Shown in pieces: positions 52,036-63,426 of a stretch of DNA of 64,000 bases (positions are counted from its first letter, which is position 1; each line of letters begins with the position of its first letter). Origin of the DNA: Prostheceraeus crozeri (lineage: Eukaryota > Platyhelminthes > Polycladida > Euryleptidae); the NCBI GenBank assembly GCA_907163375.1, contig CAJQUW010003459.1:15001-79000 (forward strand), in the 5' to 3' direction. Below the pieces are notes generated by a model that saw only the letters and a list, made by a program, of their open reading frames with translations, was not told the DNA's origin and did not search any database. A program made the position numbers and the translations under genes.

Positions 52036-53691
52036 CAGTCCGTTTCATAAAAAGTGGATCATCCTAAAATTTGACTAAATAAAACATAAGTATGATACAG
52101 AAAGCATTTTTCATGTTATTTCATGTCCCTGATATATTTAAATGTCCTTATATAATCTGATAAGCTATGATACAGTAACGGTTCTTAAGAAGCTAATATT
52201 TTGTGGCCCTACCCTTATTGTCAATGACATTACCAATTCGTCTAGGCACTGATTCGATGATATCGTTGATTTTTGACTGATCTAACTTTCTCCACTCTCT
52301 TTTTAACAGTGACGTAAGTTGTGATACGCCATCTGTAGGTAGCAGTGAACGACGAACGTTACGTTTTAGAATACTCCATACATTTTCTATGGGATTCAGA
52401 TCAGAAGAACGAGCTAGCCAAGATAATGTCCTAAGCCCTAATTGAGACTTGCATAAGTTCACTCTACTACTCCTGTGACACGTAGCATTATCATCCATAG
52501 ATAACCAAGTCGATGGATCACCAAGTTGATCTGTTATTTGGCCAATGTTCATTCGTAAAATATTCACATAGCGTTCAGAATTCATGGTTCCTTGCTGTAT
52601 GTGAAGTTCAGAGCGGCCATTGGTCCAAACGCCAGCCCAAATCAGTAGAGTCGCACCACCTTGTACCCGGGGACGATGTAAATGTCTCGGAATTTCCTGA
52701 TCAGATTTTATCCATAATCTCAATCGACCATCACTATCCTTCAGACGGACTGATGCCTCATCAGACCAGACAACCCGATCCCATTAATTTCGCCAGTGAC
52801 AATGACTCATTGCCCATCTGAGACGTCTTTTTGTATGCTGATCTGATAATTCGATCTGAGAGGGCCTCTTACAGCTCTTGAAATTCGACTCAATAAGTCT
52901 TCTACGAATAGTAGACTTAGAAATAGACGAGTCTGGTGCAGCCATCTCAGTTAACGAGAGACTTGGATCAACTTTAACAAATCTCAAAATTAGGCGGTCT
53001 CTACTTTTGGATGTTTTGCGTGGACGGCCAGAGCCCTCTTTACGACAGAGTCGAAAATCATCATTATGCCATCGATGCACATTTGTGTAAGGGACATTTA
53101 GTCGCTTGCTTGTAGCTCGCAAAGAAAACCCTAGTTTTAGCAAGGCTGACACTTTGCCTTTTGTGAATGCGATCTCGTTATTGTTCATTTGTGCTTTGTA
53201 TTGTTTTCAACCGGTAAGAGATAGATTTCTAGCTGAAAGCAATCAGGAGTGCTGCCAACACCGCCGCAACGAAGTCAGGAAGCTATAGAACATGAAGTCC
53301 AGTTAATCACATGTAGCAGTTACATTATTGTTGATGAATAATGGTGCTATACTGGCTCTGATTGACCGATTTTCTTTATTTTTGTTTTGCTTGATAGCTT
53401 TTGGCTTGTAGAACAACATATTACATAACAAAGGAAACAAATGTAATTTTATAAGAGTGAGGTAAGATTTTGTGTAACATTGATAAATGAAGATCAAATT
53501 ATCTACTACTTTTTTATCTATAACAGGAAAACAACTCAATATTCATGCTTGAAATTTCCAACAATGATATTAGTAAGCACAACTGACATATCTTCCAAAT
53601 TTCAGAGAAATTCGCCCAAGTTTGGCGGAGTTAGACAAAGTTGAAGTTAAGGCGATGTTTAAGGGTGATCCATTTTTTATGAAACAATCTG
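52036..53691 (-). mobile_element. Tc1-like transposon, copy 2
   Basis: Ends CAGTCCGTTTCATAAAAAGT and TTATGAAACAATCTG, inverted relatives, with TA on each side (52034-52035, 53692-53693). 1656 bases, nearly identical to copy 1 apart from the 147-base deletion in that copy. Confidence 0.93.
52193..53188 (-). pseudogene. Tc1-like transposase with one nonsense codon
   Basis: One frame of about 331 codons interrupted only by TAA where copy 1 has a Gln codon (after HWRN, near 52784). The N-terminus has the helix-turn-helix (KGKVSALLKLGFSLRATSKR) and a GRPRK basic hook; the catalytic residues are in WSDEASV, MDDNATCH and LNPIENVW (DD34E). Full-length except for the stop. Confidence 0.93.
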
Positions 53692-54130
53692 TAGTTGTAG
53701 AGCTGAAAATTCCTTTCACGGAAGGCAAGCCATCTCTTATTGATCATGTCTTTAAGATACGGAGTCATCCATGGTTTGTCTCGTGAAGTGATGGTATCAA
53801 CATGGCATGGAATAACAGATAAGCATTCAAAAAACTTACAGTAGAGTAAAATAGTTCTGTTTTCTTGTCGATATCTTCTTCAAAGTAAACATCATGAAAG
53901 GAACATTCATCAAGTTCAGACAAAAAGTCAAAAATATATCGATTTCTTCTATCAAAAACTAGGTGATCCTTCTTCAAACCAGGCAATGAATCATTACAGG
54001 ATGAACGTAACAAAACTTGACAACGTGATCCACGTCGATTAAGGCATAATGGTGGTCCTATCTCAGGATTTGGATAATTCACATCAATTGAACTACTGAC
54101 CAAAATTTTATCAAATTGGTTATTTTATTG

Positions 54131-55915
54131 TTTATTTAATTGGTTATCAATTTGTTGACAGATGAGTGTATACCAACAACCTTAGTAAAACAATCGCCCA
54201 AGGATAAGCCTTGGATGAATTCTATAGTTAAATCCTTTATCAACAAAAGGTGGGATGCTTTTCGTTGGGTGATTTCGCTGTATATAAACATTTAAAGTTG
54301 AAAGTCCGATCGGAAATCCAAAAAGTCAAATATTTGTGCACTCAGAAAAGTATTCGTGAATATGTATGGACAGCAGTTAAAACTAACTATTGGAACACGT
54401 GATCACAATCCCATCGACAAGATGCTATCGAATACATCAATCGATCCTTGGCCTCGTATTTTCAAAAATGCTTGCGATTTGAGGTAGATGCTGGACCTTC
54501 TTAAACTTTCTGCGTCGGTGAAAGGACAGTGTTCTTCCTACTTGATAAACTCAAGGGAAACAGGTCGTCTTATGATATTCCAAATGTGCTGTATAAGATA
54601 GCGGCCCCTCTCATTGCTAAGCCATTGTCTCATCTCCACAATTTATCATTTGATGAAAGTGGTGTTTCTCTCGTTTGGAAATGTTGTGCAGTGACTCCCA
54701 TACCCAAAGTCTGCAATCCTCCCCTGACTGATATACGACCAATTAGCATTTTACCTACTCCTGCCAAGCTTTTAGAGCAAGTCGTACTTTGCTCCTTGAA
54801 AGAGCGATTCGCAAGCAATATTGGATCAAATCAGTTTGGTTTCAAACCAGGCTCCTCGACAACCTGCGCCTTGCTCTCTATTCAGGACAGCATTTCGAGG
54901 TATTTGGACAATCAATCAACTTGTGGCGCGTGTATAATTTCATATGATTTATCACGAGCATTCGACAAATTACCGCATCATCAAATTCTCCGTAGGCTAC
55001 AAGAATGCAATTTCCCGGGTAATTTTGTCTCTTGGCTTAAATCATATCTTTCGGACAAAAAACAGTTTGTTCGCATTGGCAACCATTCAAGCTCTAAGGC
55101 GTCGGTCACTTCCGGGATTCCACAAGGATCTATTCTTGGTCCATTCTTATTTTCTGTTGCTACGGGTTTCTGCCGAAGTCACTCTCCTGAGTATTCAGCA
55201 GTGAGATATGCTGATGATACGACTTTTTGTTTTCCTCTTCTGAAAGACTCGTTTGACAATAGTTCCAAACTAATAATTTCAGAACATCAGCGCATGATTG
55301 CTTGGTCTATTTCCATCGGTCTAGCACTAAGTGAGAATAAGTGCAAGTATCTCATCATCAAAAAGAGCAATTATTGCATACCTGATATTCGAATGACAAA
55401 TTTAAATTGCGTTGATCATCTAAAAGTTCTGGGGATGACATTTAATTCAAAATGGAATTTGTCAGCCCTCATCGATAGTGTCATAAGCAGTGCATCTCGC
55501 AAACTTAACGCTTTCAGACTGTTAAAATCATCTTTTCCAAGAAATCTCTATATTTCTATGTATAACTCACTCGTTCGATCTATAATTGATTACTGTGCGC
55601 CCCTTTTTGTGGACATTTCTTCAAATGATTCGACTCGTCTTGAGCGAACACAGTCAAGATTTCATCGCTTGATTTGTGGAAAGCACTGTTTTAATGAATG
55701 CCTTGCTTCTTTAGTCTTTAGAGGAAAGACGTAAGGTGCTTGTTCTACGATTTCTCGGCAAAGTGATGTCACCGAATCACATATTGTACGATCGTCTACC
55801 GCCGCTGTCAGAAACGGGATGATTCATTCTTCCATCACACAGAACAAAACGTCGGGAGTCATCATTCTTTGTAAAGGCGTGTTCACTATATAATGTCAAT
55901 ATAAAGCGGTAAGTA
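54131..55915 (+). pseudogene. CR1-like reverse transcriptase, last part of the plus-strand element
   Basis: The linker begins at about 54160 (KPWMNSIVKSFINKRW) with frame changes; the main frame 54529-55734 holds TDIRPISILPTPAKLLEQVV, NQFGFKPGSST, ISYDLSRAFDKLPHHQ, TSGIPQGSILGPFLFS and VRYADDTTFC (YADD), then HLKVLGMTFNSKWNL. The C-terminus continues after a frame change from 55735 to about 55915. Confidence 0.85.
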
Positions 55916-56076
55916 TTGTTTCAATTTTGAACACTTTGGTGTGAGGCAACTATTGCGATATCTCATTTGAAGGTAGTGTCCTTCTTTTGTAACTTGTGTA
56001 ACTTGAATTGTCATGTGCTGTTATTCGATTTTCATTTTTGAAATATAGATACTTATTATTATTATTACAATTAATA

Positions 56077-56296
56077 GAATTTTGATGTTTTATAAAGTGC
56101 CGCAGGTGGAACCTCCAGCATTTTGGGAGTACAACTAGTAGAATTTTGATGCTTTGTAATGCGCCGAAGGCGAAACCTCCAGCATTTTGGGAGTGCAACT
56201 AGTAGAATTTTGCTGTTTTATAATGCGCCGCAGGCGAAACCTCCAGCATTTTGGGAGTGCAACTAGTAGAATTTATGCTTTTTAATGCGCCTAGAA
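56077..56296. repeat. 64-bp tandem repeat, three full units and a partial
   Basis: Units start at 56077, 56141, 56205 and 56269, exactly 64 bases apart, each with GCCGnAGGnGnAACCTCCAG and TTTTGGGAGTnCAACTAGTA. It follows directly after the ATT tail of the CR1-like element. Confidence 0.92.
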
Positions 56297-56589
56297 TGTA
56301 TAAAGCATTTTCTCGGCAATTATATCACGCAAGAATTACAACTTTTCGGAGCTCAATGTTATTTCAAAATGATATGATATGAGGGAGGTTTTGTGAATCA
56401 AAATTTCCTGACGTGTATGATGAGTTTCATAATGTACGAGTAATAATATATCCCGCGCACAGTAGAACAAGTGGAATTGTTTACTTCAAATGTACGGTGT
56501 CGGAGAGGGGACCTGCTAAAGAGTCAAAAAACGTAGCAAGGAAACATAAATCACGTAGCGGGTAAACAACATAAAAAGTAACCCACTGA

Positions 56590-56795
56590 TCACTAGAAGG
56601 GGCCCACTCATCGTCAGAGGGGCCTGCTCAACGTCAGAGGGGTCCTTTTGAACGTCAGAGGGCCCATTGATCATCCGAGGGGCCCACTGATCACTAGAGG
56701 GGCCACTCATCGTCAGGGGGGGCATTGATCGTCAGAGGGGCCCACTGATCATCAGCTCAGAGGGGCCCATTTATCAACAGATGGGGCCGCCCACT
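56590..56795. repeat. Degenerate ~21-bp GGGGCCC minisatellite
   Basis: About nine units resembling GAGGGGCCCACTGATCATCA. Units vary in length by a few bases. The frames seen across it are repeat artefacts. Confidence 0.85.
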
Positions 56796-57700
56796 GATAA
56801 AATGGATAAATATGGATAATATCAATTGTAATAACTTGTGATCAGCGGGGTCTTATATGCAACGCATCATGAAGATGCTGTCTTAAGAAGGGGTCATGCG
56901 TTGCTTCATGAAGATGTCATTCCATCTTAGGGGCCCACGTACCTTACCCCCCAACCTCTCCAATTTCATTGCATTTTCTGGTGAATCTCAGAAATGACCC
57001 AGATGGCCGTAAAAAAATCCGGAATTCCGGATAAATCCGAAAGATTCTCTTCCCTGCGCTGTCTCAGAATCGAAGAGCATGTTGCGAAACAAAGTGCGTG
57101 TTGTTGGTGTTAAGTCACTTTTTTCTAAACACTTTTTCATGCACCCCAACCATTAAATGATAGTTGCATATCCGTAATCTATTAAGCTAAATCTTATCTT
57201 CAATTGAATCTTCTAGTGAATGTTTAAATACCAAAATCTGGTAACAGAATGTAATTGCCATTCTATTACCGGATGGATAGTGTAGAAAACGCTATCCAAG
57301 TCCCCTAAATGACTAGCAAATTCGAGTTTTAACGTAAATTAGACTTTTAAAGGGACAGATTATATTTGAAAATCAACATTTTCAATCAAGCTGTTCGAAA
57401 GTTAATGTTCATCATAATGCGAATTTTTGGTGAAAGCAAATTATACATGTATCAACTTAGGAGCTCTCACTTCAGTAAATTAATTTATGAAACAGTAATT
57501 ATACCATTCGACATGCATCTTCGTCAGACTAGTCAACCCTCATTCTTTAAAACGCTTAACTGGCTTCATCTTCTTGTTCATTCCTGCAATGTTACAACAT
57601 CTAAACTTTCATTTAAATATTAAAAGTAGATGTAAGACTTCCCACCAGCATGACGAATTATTATTGTACTAAACTCAAATAAATTTTTAATTCTTGAACT
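56796..57700. other. Spacer without recognisable gene
   Basis: Non-coding AT-rich sequence between the minisatellite and the R4-like element. A short frame at 57366-57623 (plus) shows no known motif. Confidence 0.5.
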
Positions 57701-57719
57701 TGCAATTTGCATTTTAGTC

Positions 57720-60700
57720 ACGACCTCACACAATGATGGTCGGTGTATACATCTCAGGATCTCGGAGTCCTACCAGGACTCAGGGAGATCAAGAGTGCGC
57801 CTAAGAATGTAGACACTGCCAAGTAGAGCAGCCTTCAGTAACTGAGGTACCCGGTGTCGACCGGGGATTTCTTTCAGGTATGTGGCTAACTTGTCTGTGT
57901 GGGCTCCTAAGGCTCCAACAACTATTGGCACCACTTTGACATGAATCTTCCACAGTTTTTGTAGTTCAATTTTCAAGTCTTGATGCTTAGTGATCTTCTC
58001 TTGTTCTTTGCTTCTTATGTTCCTGTCCTCTGGTACCGCTATGTCAATTATGAATCCCATCTTTTTCTCCTTATTGACAACTACGACATCTGGCCTCCTT
58101 GCTGTGATTCTCTTGTCTGTTCTTATTTCGAAGTCCCATAATATCTTCACTGAATCCGTTTAAATAACTGGTTGTGGGCCGTGTTTCCATGGTTCTGTCG
58201 GTACGTTGATGTTATACTGTAGGCAGATATCCCTATGAATTTGTTTGGCAACCTCATTGTGACGGTTCAGATATTCGCTTGGTGCCAACTTAGAGCATCC
58301 TGTAAGTATGTGAGATACTGTCTCATCTGCTGACATGCACATTCTGCATCTAGCATCATTGCTTATTTTTAGTATGTAAGTGGAATGTGCTTTCGTCTTT
58401 ATCGCTTGGTCCTGTGCTGCTGTTAGTAACGCCTCAGTTGTCATCTTCAGATTGACAGATTTCAGCCAACCGTAGCAAGCTTTCCTTGACGTTACTTCTT
58501 CCATTTGTCTTGCGTATTGACCATGCATTACTTTATCCTTCCATCTTCGGTACCGATCTTCTATCACCTTCCTCTTCCTTTCTTCGGAGGTTTCTTGCCG
58601 TTGCCCGTACAGATCGCCTGATTTAGCCACCGCCAGCAGTGGGTCGTCTTCTTTATCATTGATGTATTCTGCTAGGCTCCGGTCTTCTTGTTCTATAACC
58701 TCCCTTAGGTCTTTCCTTCATCCTTTATACATTGTTAGTATTTTGCGGGTCTTTCGGTTTAATTCATTGAGCTCTTGCACTGTCCATTTCAGCACACCAC
58801 CAGTGTACCTAATCACAGGGACAGCATATACATTTATGGCCTCAATTATATTCTTCGCATACAATTTTGATTTCAGTATTTTCTTCAATCTCTTCTTGTA
58901 CTCCTTGACTGCCCTTGTCTTTGTTGCTTTATCAAGGTTCGTATGATGTTGAAGGATTCCGAGATATTCATATCCTTCTTCGGTAACATCCTTTATATGA
59001 ACTTCTTCGGCTTGATATCCTTCTGTTTGTATGACTTCTCCTCGATGGATGATTAGTCGCGCACATTTTTCGATTCCGAATCTCATATTGATGTCATCGC
59101 TGTATGTTTTCACGGTGTTGATTAGGCAGTTGATGTCGCTTTCTGTTTTCCCGTACAGTTTCAAATCGTCCATATATAGTAGACGGTTGATCTTCTGTCC
59201 CTTTGCGAGCTTATATGATCTATCTATGTCGTGCAGGACCTCACTGAGAGGGTTCATTGCAAGGCAGAACATGAGTGGTGACAGCGAGTCCCCTTGGAAG
59301 ATCCCTCTTTTGATCTTTATGTGTCCAATATCTTCATTTCCATGTGTCAAATTTGTCTCCCACTTTTTCATTGATGCTGTAATTACTTTTTGTATGACTT
59401 TGTTAACTTTGTACATGTCAAGGCATTTGATAATCCAAGAATGCGGAATGGAATCGAAAGCCTTGCGATAATCGATCCATGCCATTGACAAGTTCTTCCT
59501 TCGCTTTCTGCTTTCACTGGTGATCGTTCTGTCTATGGCAAGTTGTTCTTTAGTACCTCTACATCTTGGAAGGCACCCTTTTTGTTCCTTATGCATTATG
59601 TTCTTTGATTTGATGTGTTCATTGATCTTGTTTGCAATTATTTCGGTGAATAGCTTCCATAGTGTCGGGAGACATGTTATGGGCCTGAAGTTGTCCGGAG
59701 TCGGCGGCTTGTTTTCGGCTTGTTTCTTATTAGTACCGTCCTGCCATTGACCAGTCATTTCGGCATCATATCTGGATTTCTAAGAAGCTCATCGTAGTAC
59801 TTCGCAAGCCTATCATGTAATTTCCTCATCTTTTTAATCCAGAAAGCTTGTACTTTATCAGGGCCTGCTGCTTTCCAATTTGCCATGCTAGCTAGTTTGT
59901 ATTTTGTGTCTTCCTCAGATATTGTGACGTTATCTTGATAAGTTAGCGCAATTTCTCTCAATTTTCGGTAGCCATTCAGCCTGTGCATTGTACAGTATTG
60001 CTTTTTGGTTTCCCATATCCCTTTCCAGTACTCCATCATGTCGTCTTTGTTTTCGACTCGGCTATTGTTTGCTGTTTCTTGGCCTCTTATTTGTCTATAT
60101 GCTTTCTTTGGGTTTTGGTGAAACAACTTGTTTATTCGCATTTGTTCATTTCTATCTTCATATCTCTTCAGTCGATGACTTATAGCTATAAGTCGTTGTT
60201 TCGCATCTTCATACACTGCTTCAATGCATCTATTGTTCATATTGTATTTTCTTATCATGTAGGGAGGCAGTCTTCCATTACACTCCATAGCTGCCCTAAT
60301 CTGATTAGTTTCTTTTCTAAGGTTCTTAATTTGATTTTATAGACGCTGCTTCCAAGGAGGCAGGTGCTTCGCACGTCTCGTATCATCCATGACAATTTCT
60401 TCTGTAACTTTTGCTGCAGAGTAAATCAGTGTATTCACCTCTGTTATGCTGCTTGTTGGAATATGTTCAGTTATATTGTTTATCTTTTCAATCAACCGAC
60501 TAGTGTTGTTGTTATTAACTCTTATTTTTCTTATGCCAGTTCGGCTTTCTGCATTCATATAAGTCTCCATATATTGGATTATCTTTTCTTTGAGACATTG
60601 CTCTTCTTCAGTAAGCTGCTGAGTTGGTACTGTGTCACTATTTGTTTGTTGTTCATCAACAAGTGCATGAGCAACTGTATTGTTATCTGCTGGATCGTAC

Positions 60701-61176
60701 GTGGTCGGGTCTGTTGTTTCGTCATCAGCTGTATTAGTCTGAAGGCTTTTTGTTCCACTAACTCTGTCGGCAATTGCTTCAATTTCGAGATTTGTCAATA
60801 GGCCATTCTTCACGATTGGTCGCTTTTGATTAAGCAAGCCTTGTTCACTTATTGTCGTTTGCGGATACTTCTGTTTCCATATCTCATACATGCGTTTTCG
60901 AAATCCTCTCTCATTCGGTCGGCTCCTATAGTAGCTATCAATGACGCTGTCATTATCGGCATGTGTCCACTTTCCTCTATGACGTTGATGTTCATTTGTT
61001 CCAGTAGCCCGTCCGCTTGAACACCCTGGTTCCTCAATATTCAACGCAGGCCTTGATAACCCGGGCGACGCCTGTTCCGGTATAGATATTATATTATTCC
61101 TACTCTCCATATGTGTATGGGTGTTGGGCGAGGACGAGATTAAGGAAGGAACCACTTCTCCTCCCCGAGTATGCAC
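57720..61176 (-). mobile_element. R4/Dong-like non-LTR retrotransposon
   Basis: Single long coding unit on the minus strand with N-terminal Myb-like domain, reverse transcriptase, CCHC-like finger and restriction-like endonuclease, the layout of site-specific R2/R4-type elements. The 3' end is near 57.7 kb. Two imperfect ~57-bp direct repeats (61226-61281 and 61328-61385) lie upstream and may be part of its 5' region. Confidence 0.82.
57770..61176 (-). pseudogene. R4-like polyprotein: Myb-like, RT, zinc finger, restriction-like endonuclease
   Basis: Segments: 61176-60337 with GKWTHADNDSVIDSYY (Myb-like); 60288-59755 with MANWKAAGPDKVQAFWIKKM; 59758-58718 with DNFRPITCLPTLWKL, AWIDYRKAFDSIPHSWI, FQGDSLSPLMFCLA and RLLYMDDLKLYG (catalytic MDD); 58630-58160 with CRMCMSADETVSHILTGC (zinc finger); 58150-57770 with ITARRPDVVVV and FIIDIAVPEDRN (PD...D endonuclease). 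In-frame stops separate several segments and one frame change lies near 59.75 kb, so it is inactive. Confidence 0.85.
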
Positions 61177-61225
61177 TTATGTGATTCGAGCGTCTGCAGT
61201 CTGGTTAATAGTCAGCCAATGTCTG

Positions 61226-61385
61226 ATCCACTTGCGACCTCCACGTAGCTGGATTACAGGTGTTAGCCACACACCCGGTCGGTTGTAAGGATATAGATGA
61301 TATTAGAATATTGTTATTAAGGTTCTAATCCACTTTAATGACCTCCAAGTAGCTGGATTACAGGTGCTTGCCAAACACCCGGTCG
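61226..61385. repeat. Pair of ~57-bp direct repeats
   Basis: Copies at 61226-61281 and 61328-61385 share GTAGCTGGATTACAGGTG and CACCCGGTCG, with about six differences. Confidence 0.8.
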
Positions 61386-61404
61386 AAAGCATTATTAATA
61401 AGGT

Positions 61405-61484
61405 TCACTGCGCAAGGAGTCGAACCTGGGCCATCCAGACCACAGACAGACACTTAAACCACTGTGCCACTCGCTCGCCCTTAT
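61405..61484 (-). repeat. tRNA-like SINE head
   Basis: Minus strand: box A region GTGGCACAGTGGTTTAAGTG and box B GGTTCGACTCC about 40 bases apart. The acceptor stem does not form well. The box A region shares GGCACAGTGGT with the SINE at 39655-39845. Confidence 0.55.
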
Positions 61485-61489
61485 AATAT

Positions 61490-63426
61490 ATCATCAAAAA
61501 AAGTAGGACTAAAAACCAAAAGGACGAATAACAAGCGCAAATTGGGTAAATGGAAAAAAATGCTTGCATGCGCAAATCATGAAAAACACGCATAAAAACG
61601 CGCGAATCGCAGCACTGTGTCACAGTTCATTAATTATTGACAAAAGTTTTTACTAAAATGCTTCATACTTTCATATCAATCAAATAAATTGGATATTAAA
61701 TAGATTAGTTTTTGATGTTCCGTAGGTAGAGATGATTGCCCAAGCACAGTATATCAATATTTAAATGACGTGGACAAAGTTCATGGATATACCGGTAAAT
61801 ATGTAGCGGTATAATGAATTATCTAGCTCTCACTTGTAGCATCAAAATGGATTCATTATTAATGATTCAACTAAGTGAATTTCGTAACAATTTTGCTGTA
61901 TTTAATAGAAGCGCATAATTATTTATGTGTATACATATTTGCCTTGATTTCTACGAGACACTATCATTGTTTATTGAAAACATGGGATTATTAGAATGCT
62001 AATGTAAGTACTAATGCACGAGTTATATTGCTTGAGTTGAATCTCAGTATGACAATGGTCATAATAGCATTTACTGAGTTCATTTTCAAAAGTTCACTTT
62101 TTCAGCATCGAATCATAAAAATACGAGCATTCTCCATGAATGTAGAATGTTGTGAATGCAGAAAGACTTCAAATATTGTAGCAGGATATTCAGAAAATAA
62201 AACAGAAATTGCAACAATTTACGATAGTGAAATACCTCTTTTCATGCATCTTGCCATCGTAGAACTGCTATATGGAAGCACTTTTCTCTATGATACAAAT
62301 TTGCAGCGTGACTACAAATCATAATGGTTTCTTTAGATATCACATATTTTCTACATGCATCATACACGCGCCAAATCACACCAAAAAATAACCTAATCCT
62401 AAATTCAGTTTTGAACAAAACAACAAAGCGTGCATTTTACAATTTTTTCACAATGAAAAATTGAGCGTAAAATACTTTCAAAACTGTGCAATAAAATGAC
62501 CGTTATTTGAAAAATCGATCGAAAGATGCAGGGTCAAGCATGCACAATTGAAGTTATGCGAGGGAAAAGTTAACACACCAAGACAATGTTTAGAAAGTGA
62601 CCAACCAACAAAATTAGATACGGAGGAACTAATCATGTCTGCACATCGGTGAATATTGTTTTCTATTTTTCGTCAGTAGTTTTTTTATAAGGAGATATGC
62701 AATCCAAATAGGCACCGAAGCTATGATCACGATGTTCATCTCTGACGGTTCTCTAGAGTTATCCGCATTACAAACGAGAGGTAATTTGGTCTCTCAGACA
62801 ACAGAATATTCGGAACCAACTGAAGAATAATGATGATACGATTTTGCAATGGAACAATAAAGTACTGTAGATTCTCAGTCACATTTCTCCAAGCTTTCTA
62901 TGTTACAAAATGTTCCTGGCTAAAACTGCCATAACGCGCGGAAAGAAAGTACTACAAAATTGCTGGAAACTCAATCATATGTATGCTCCATGACTTCCAT
63001 GATTTAATAATACAAATGTGACGTTTCTTATGAGTTTTGTGAAGTGATACAATTATTTTTTGTCTTCTACAGACACACGTGTTGGGAATTGTCATGCTTC
63101 ACACATTTTCGAAGTCATTTTGCGACACTACGCTGTGCAATATTTCATTTGCAACATCGATAGAGGAACACTCATTTTCCTAGTCAGTGGGACCAACCTT
63201 TGTGTATTGACGCAAGGAAAAACAGCAATTCGTGTCAATAAGAAGGTGCTCTCTTCTCAATAGAACATGCTTATGTCATACTTGATGTGATATGAGTTTC
63301 AGCTTTATTCACAGCTAATGGTCAATAGTGACGTCACATGCAGTTAGCACGGGAAGAGGGAAAGTCGCGATTAGATAATCACACACAGACTTCCAATATG
63401 CGAACGGAACGGCAACGCACAACAGC
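61490..63426. other. AT-rich spacer without recognisable gene
   Basis: Only short frames. The longest (62028-62324, plus, 98 aa) contains CCECRKTS but no complete zinc-binding pattern and no family I recognise. Confidence 0.5.

Larger units (their letters stand above)
50850..54100 (-). mobile_element. Second CR1-like copy, nested, itself split by Tc1 copy 2
   Basis: Flanked by a perfect 10-bp repeat CAAAATTTTA (50840-50849, 54101-54110) and ending in an ATTCT-type tail (plus strand AGAATAGAATAGAAT near 50860-50874). Pieces of its pre-RT linker and RT lie on both sides of the Tc1 element at 52036-53691. Confidence 0.82.
50933..54103 (-). pseudogene. CR1-like reverse transcriptase of the second nested copy, fragmented
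   Basis: Fragments 54103-53765 (linker, FDRRNRYIFDFLSEL), 51984-51556 (KSRNKVWNVVNEIKG and SAIKATGFDGIPNIFYKIA) and 51448-50933 (MLLNYDFSKAFDSICHK, the first catalytic Asp block). The frame changes between pieces. The YADD catalytic block and the C-terminus are missing, so there is an internal or 3' deletion as well as the Tc1 insertion. Confidence 0.78.
47945..56068 (+). mobile_element. CR1-like non-LTR retrotransposon split by two nested relatives
   Basis: Plus-strand pieces in order: ORF1 (48055-48706), endonuclease (about 50055-50786), reverse transcriptase (54131-55915), and an ATT tail at about 56051-56068. Between the pieces lie a minus-strand RT copy (48701 to about 50.0 kb) and a second minus-strand copy (50850-54100) with a 10-bp target duplication CAAAATTTTA. 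Order and strand indicate one original full-length element. All its frames are broken. Confidence 0.8.

Noticed and set aside
61405..61484. Possible functional tRNA
   Set aside because: Promoter boxes are present but the cloverleaf does not fold; treated as a SINE head.
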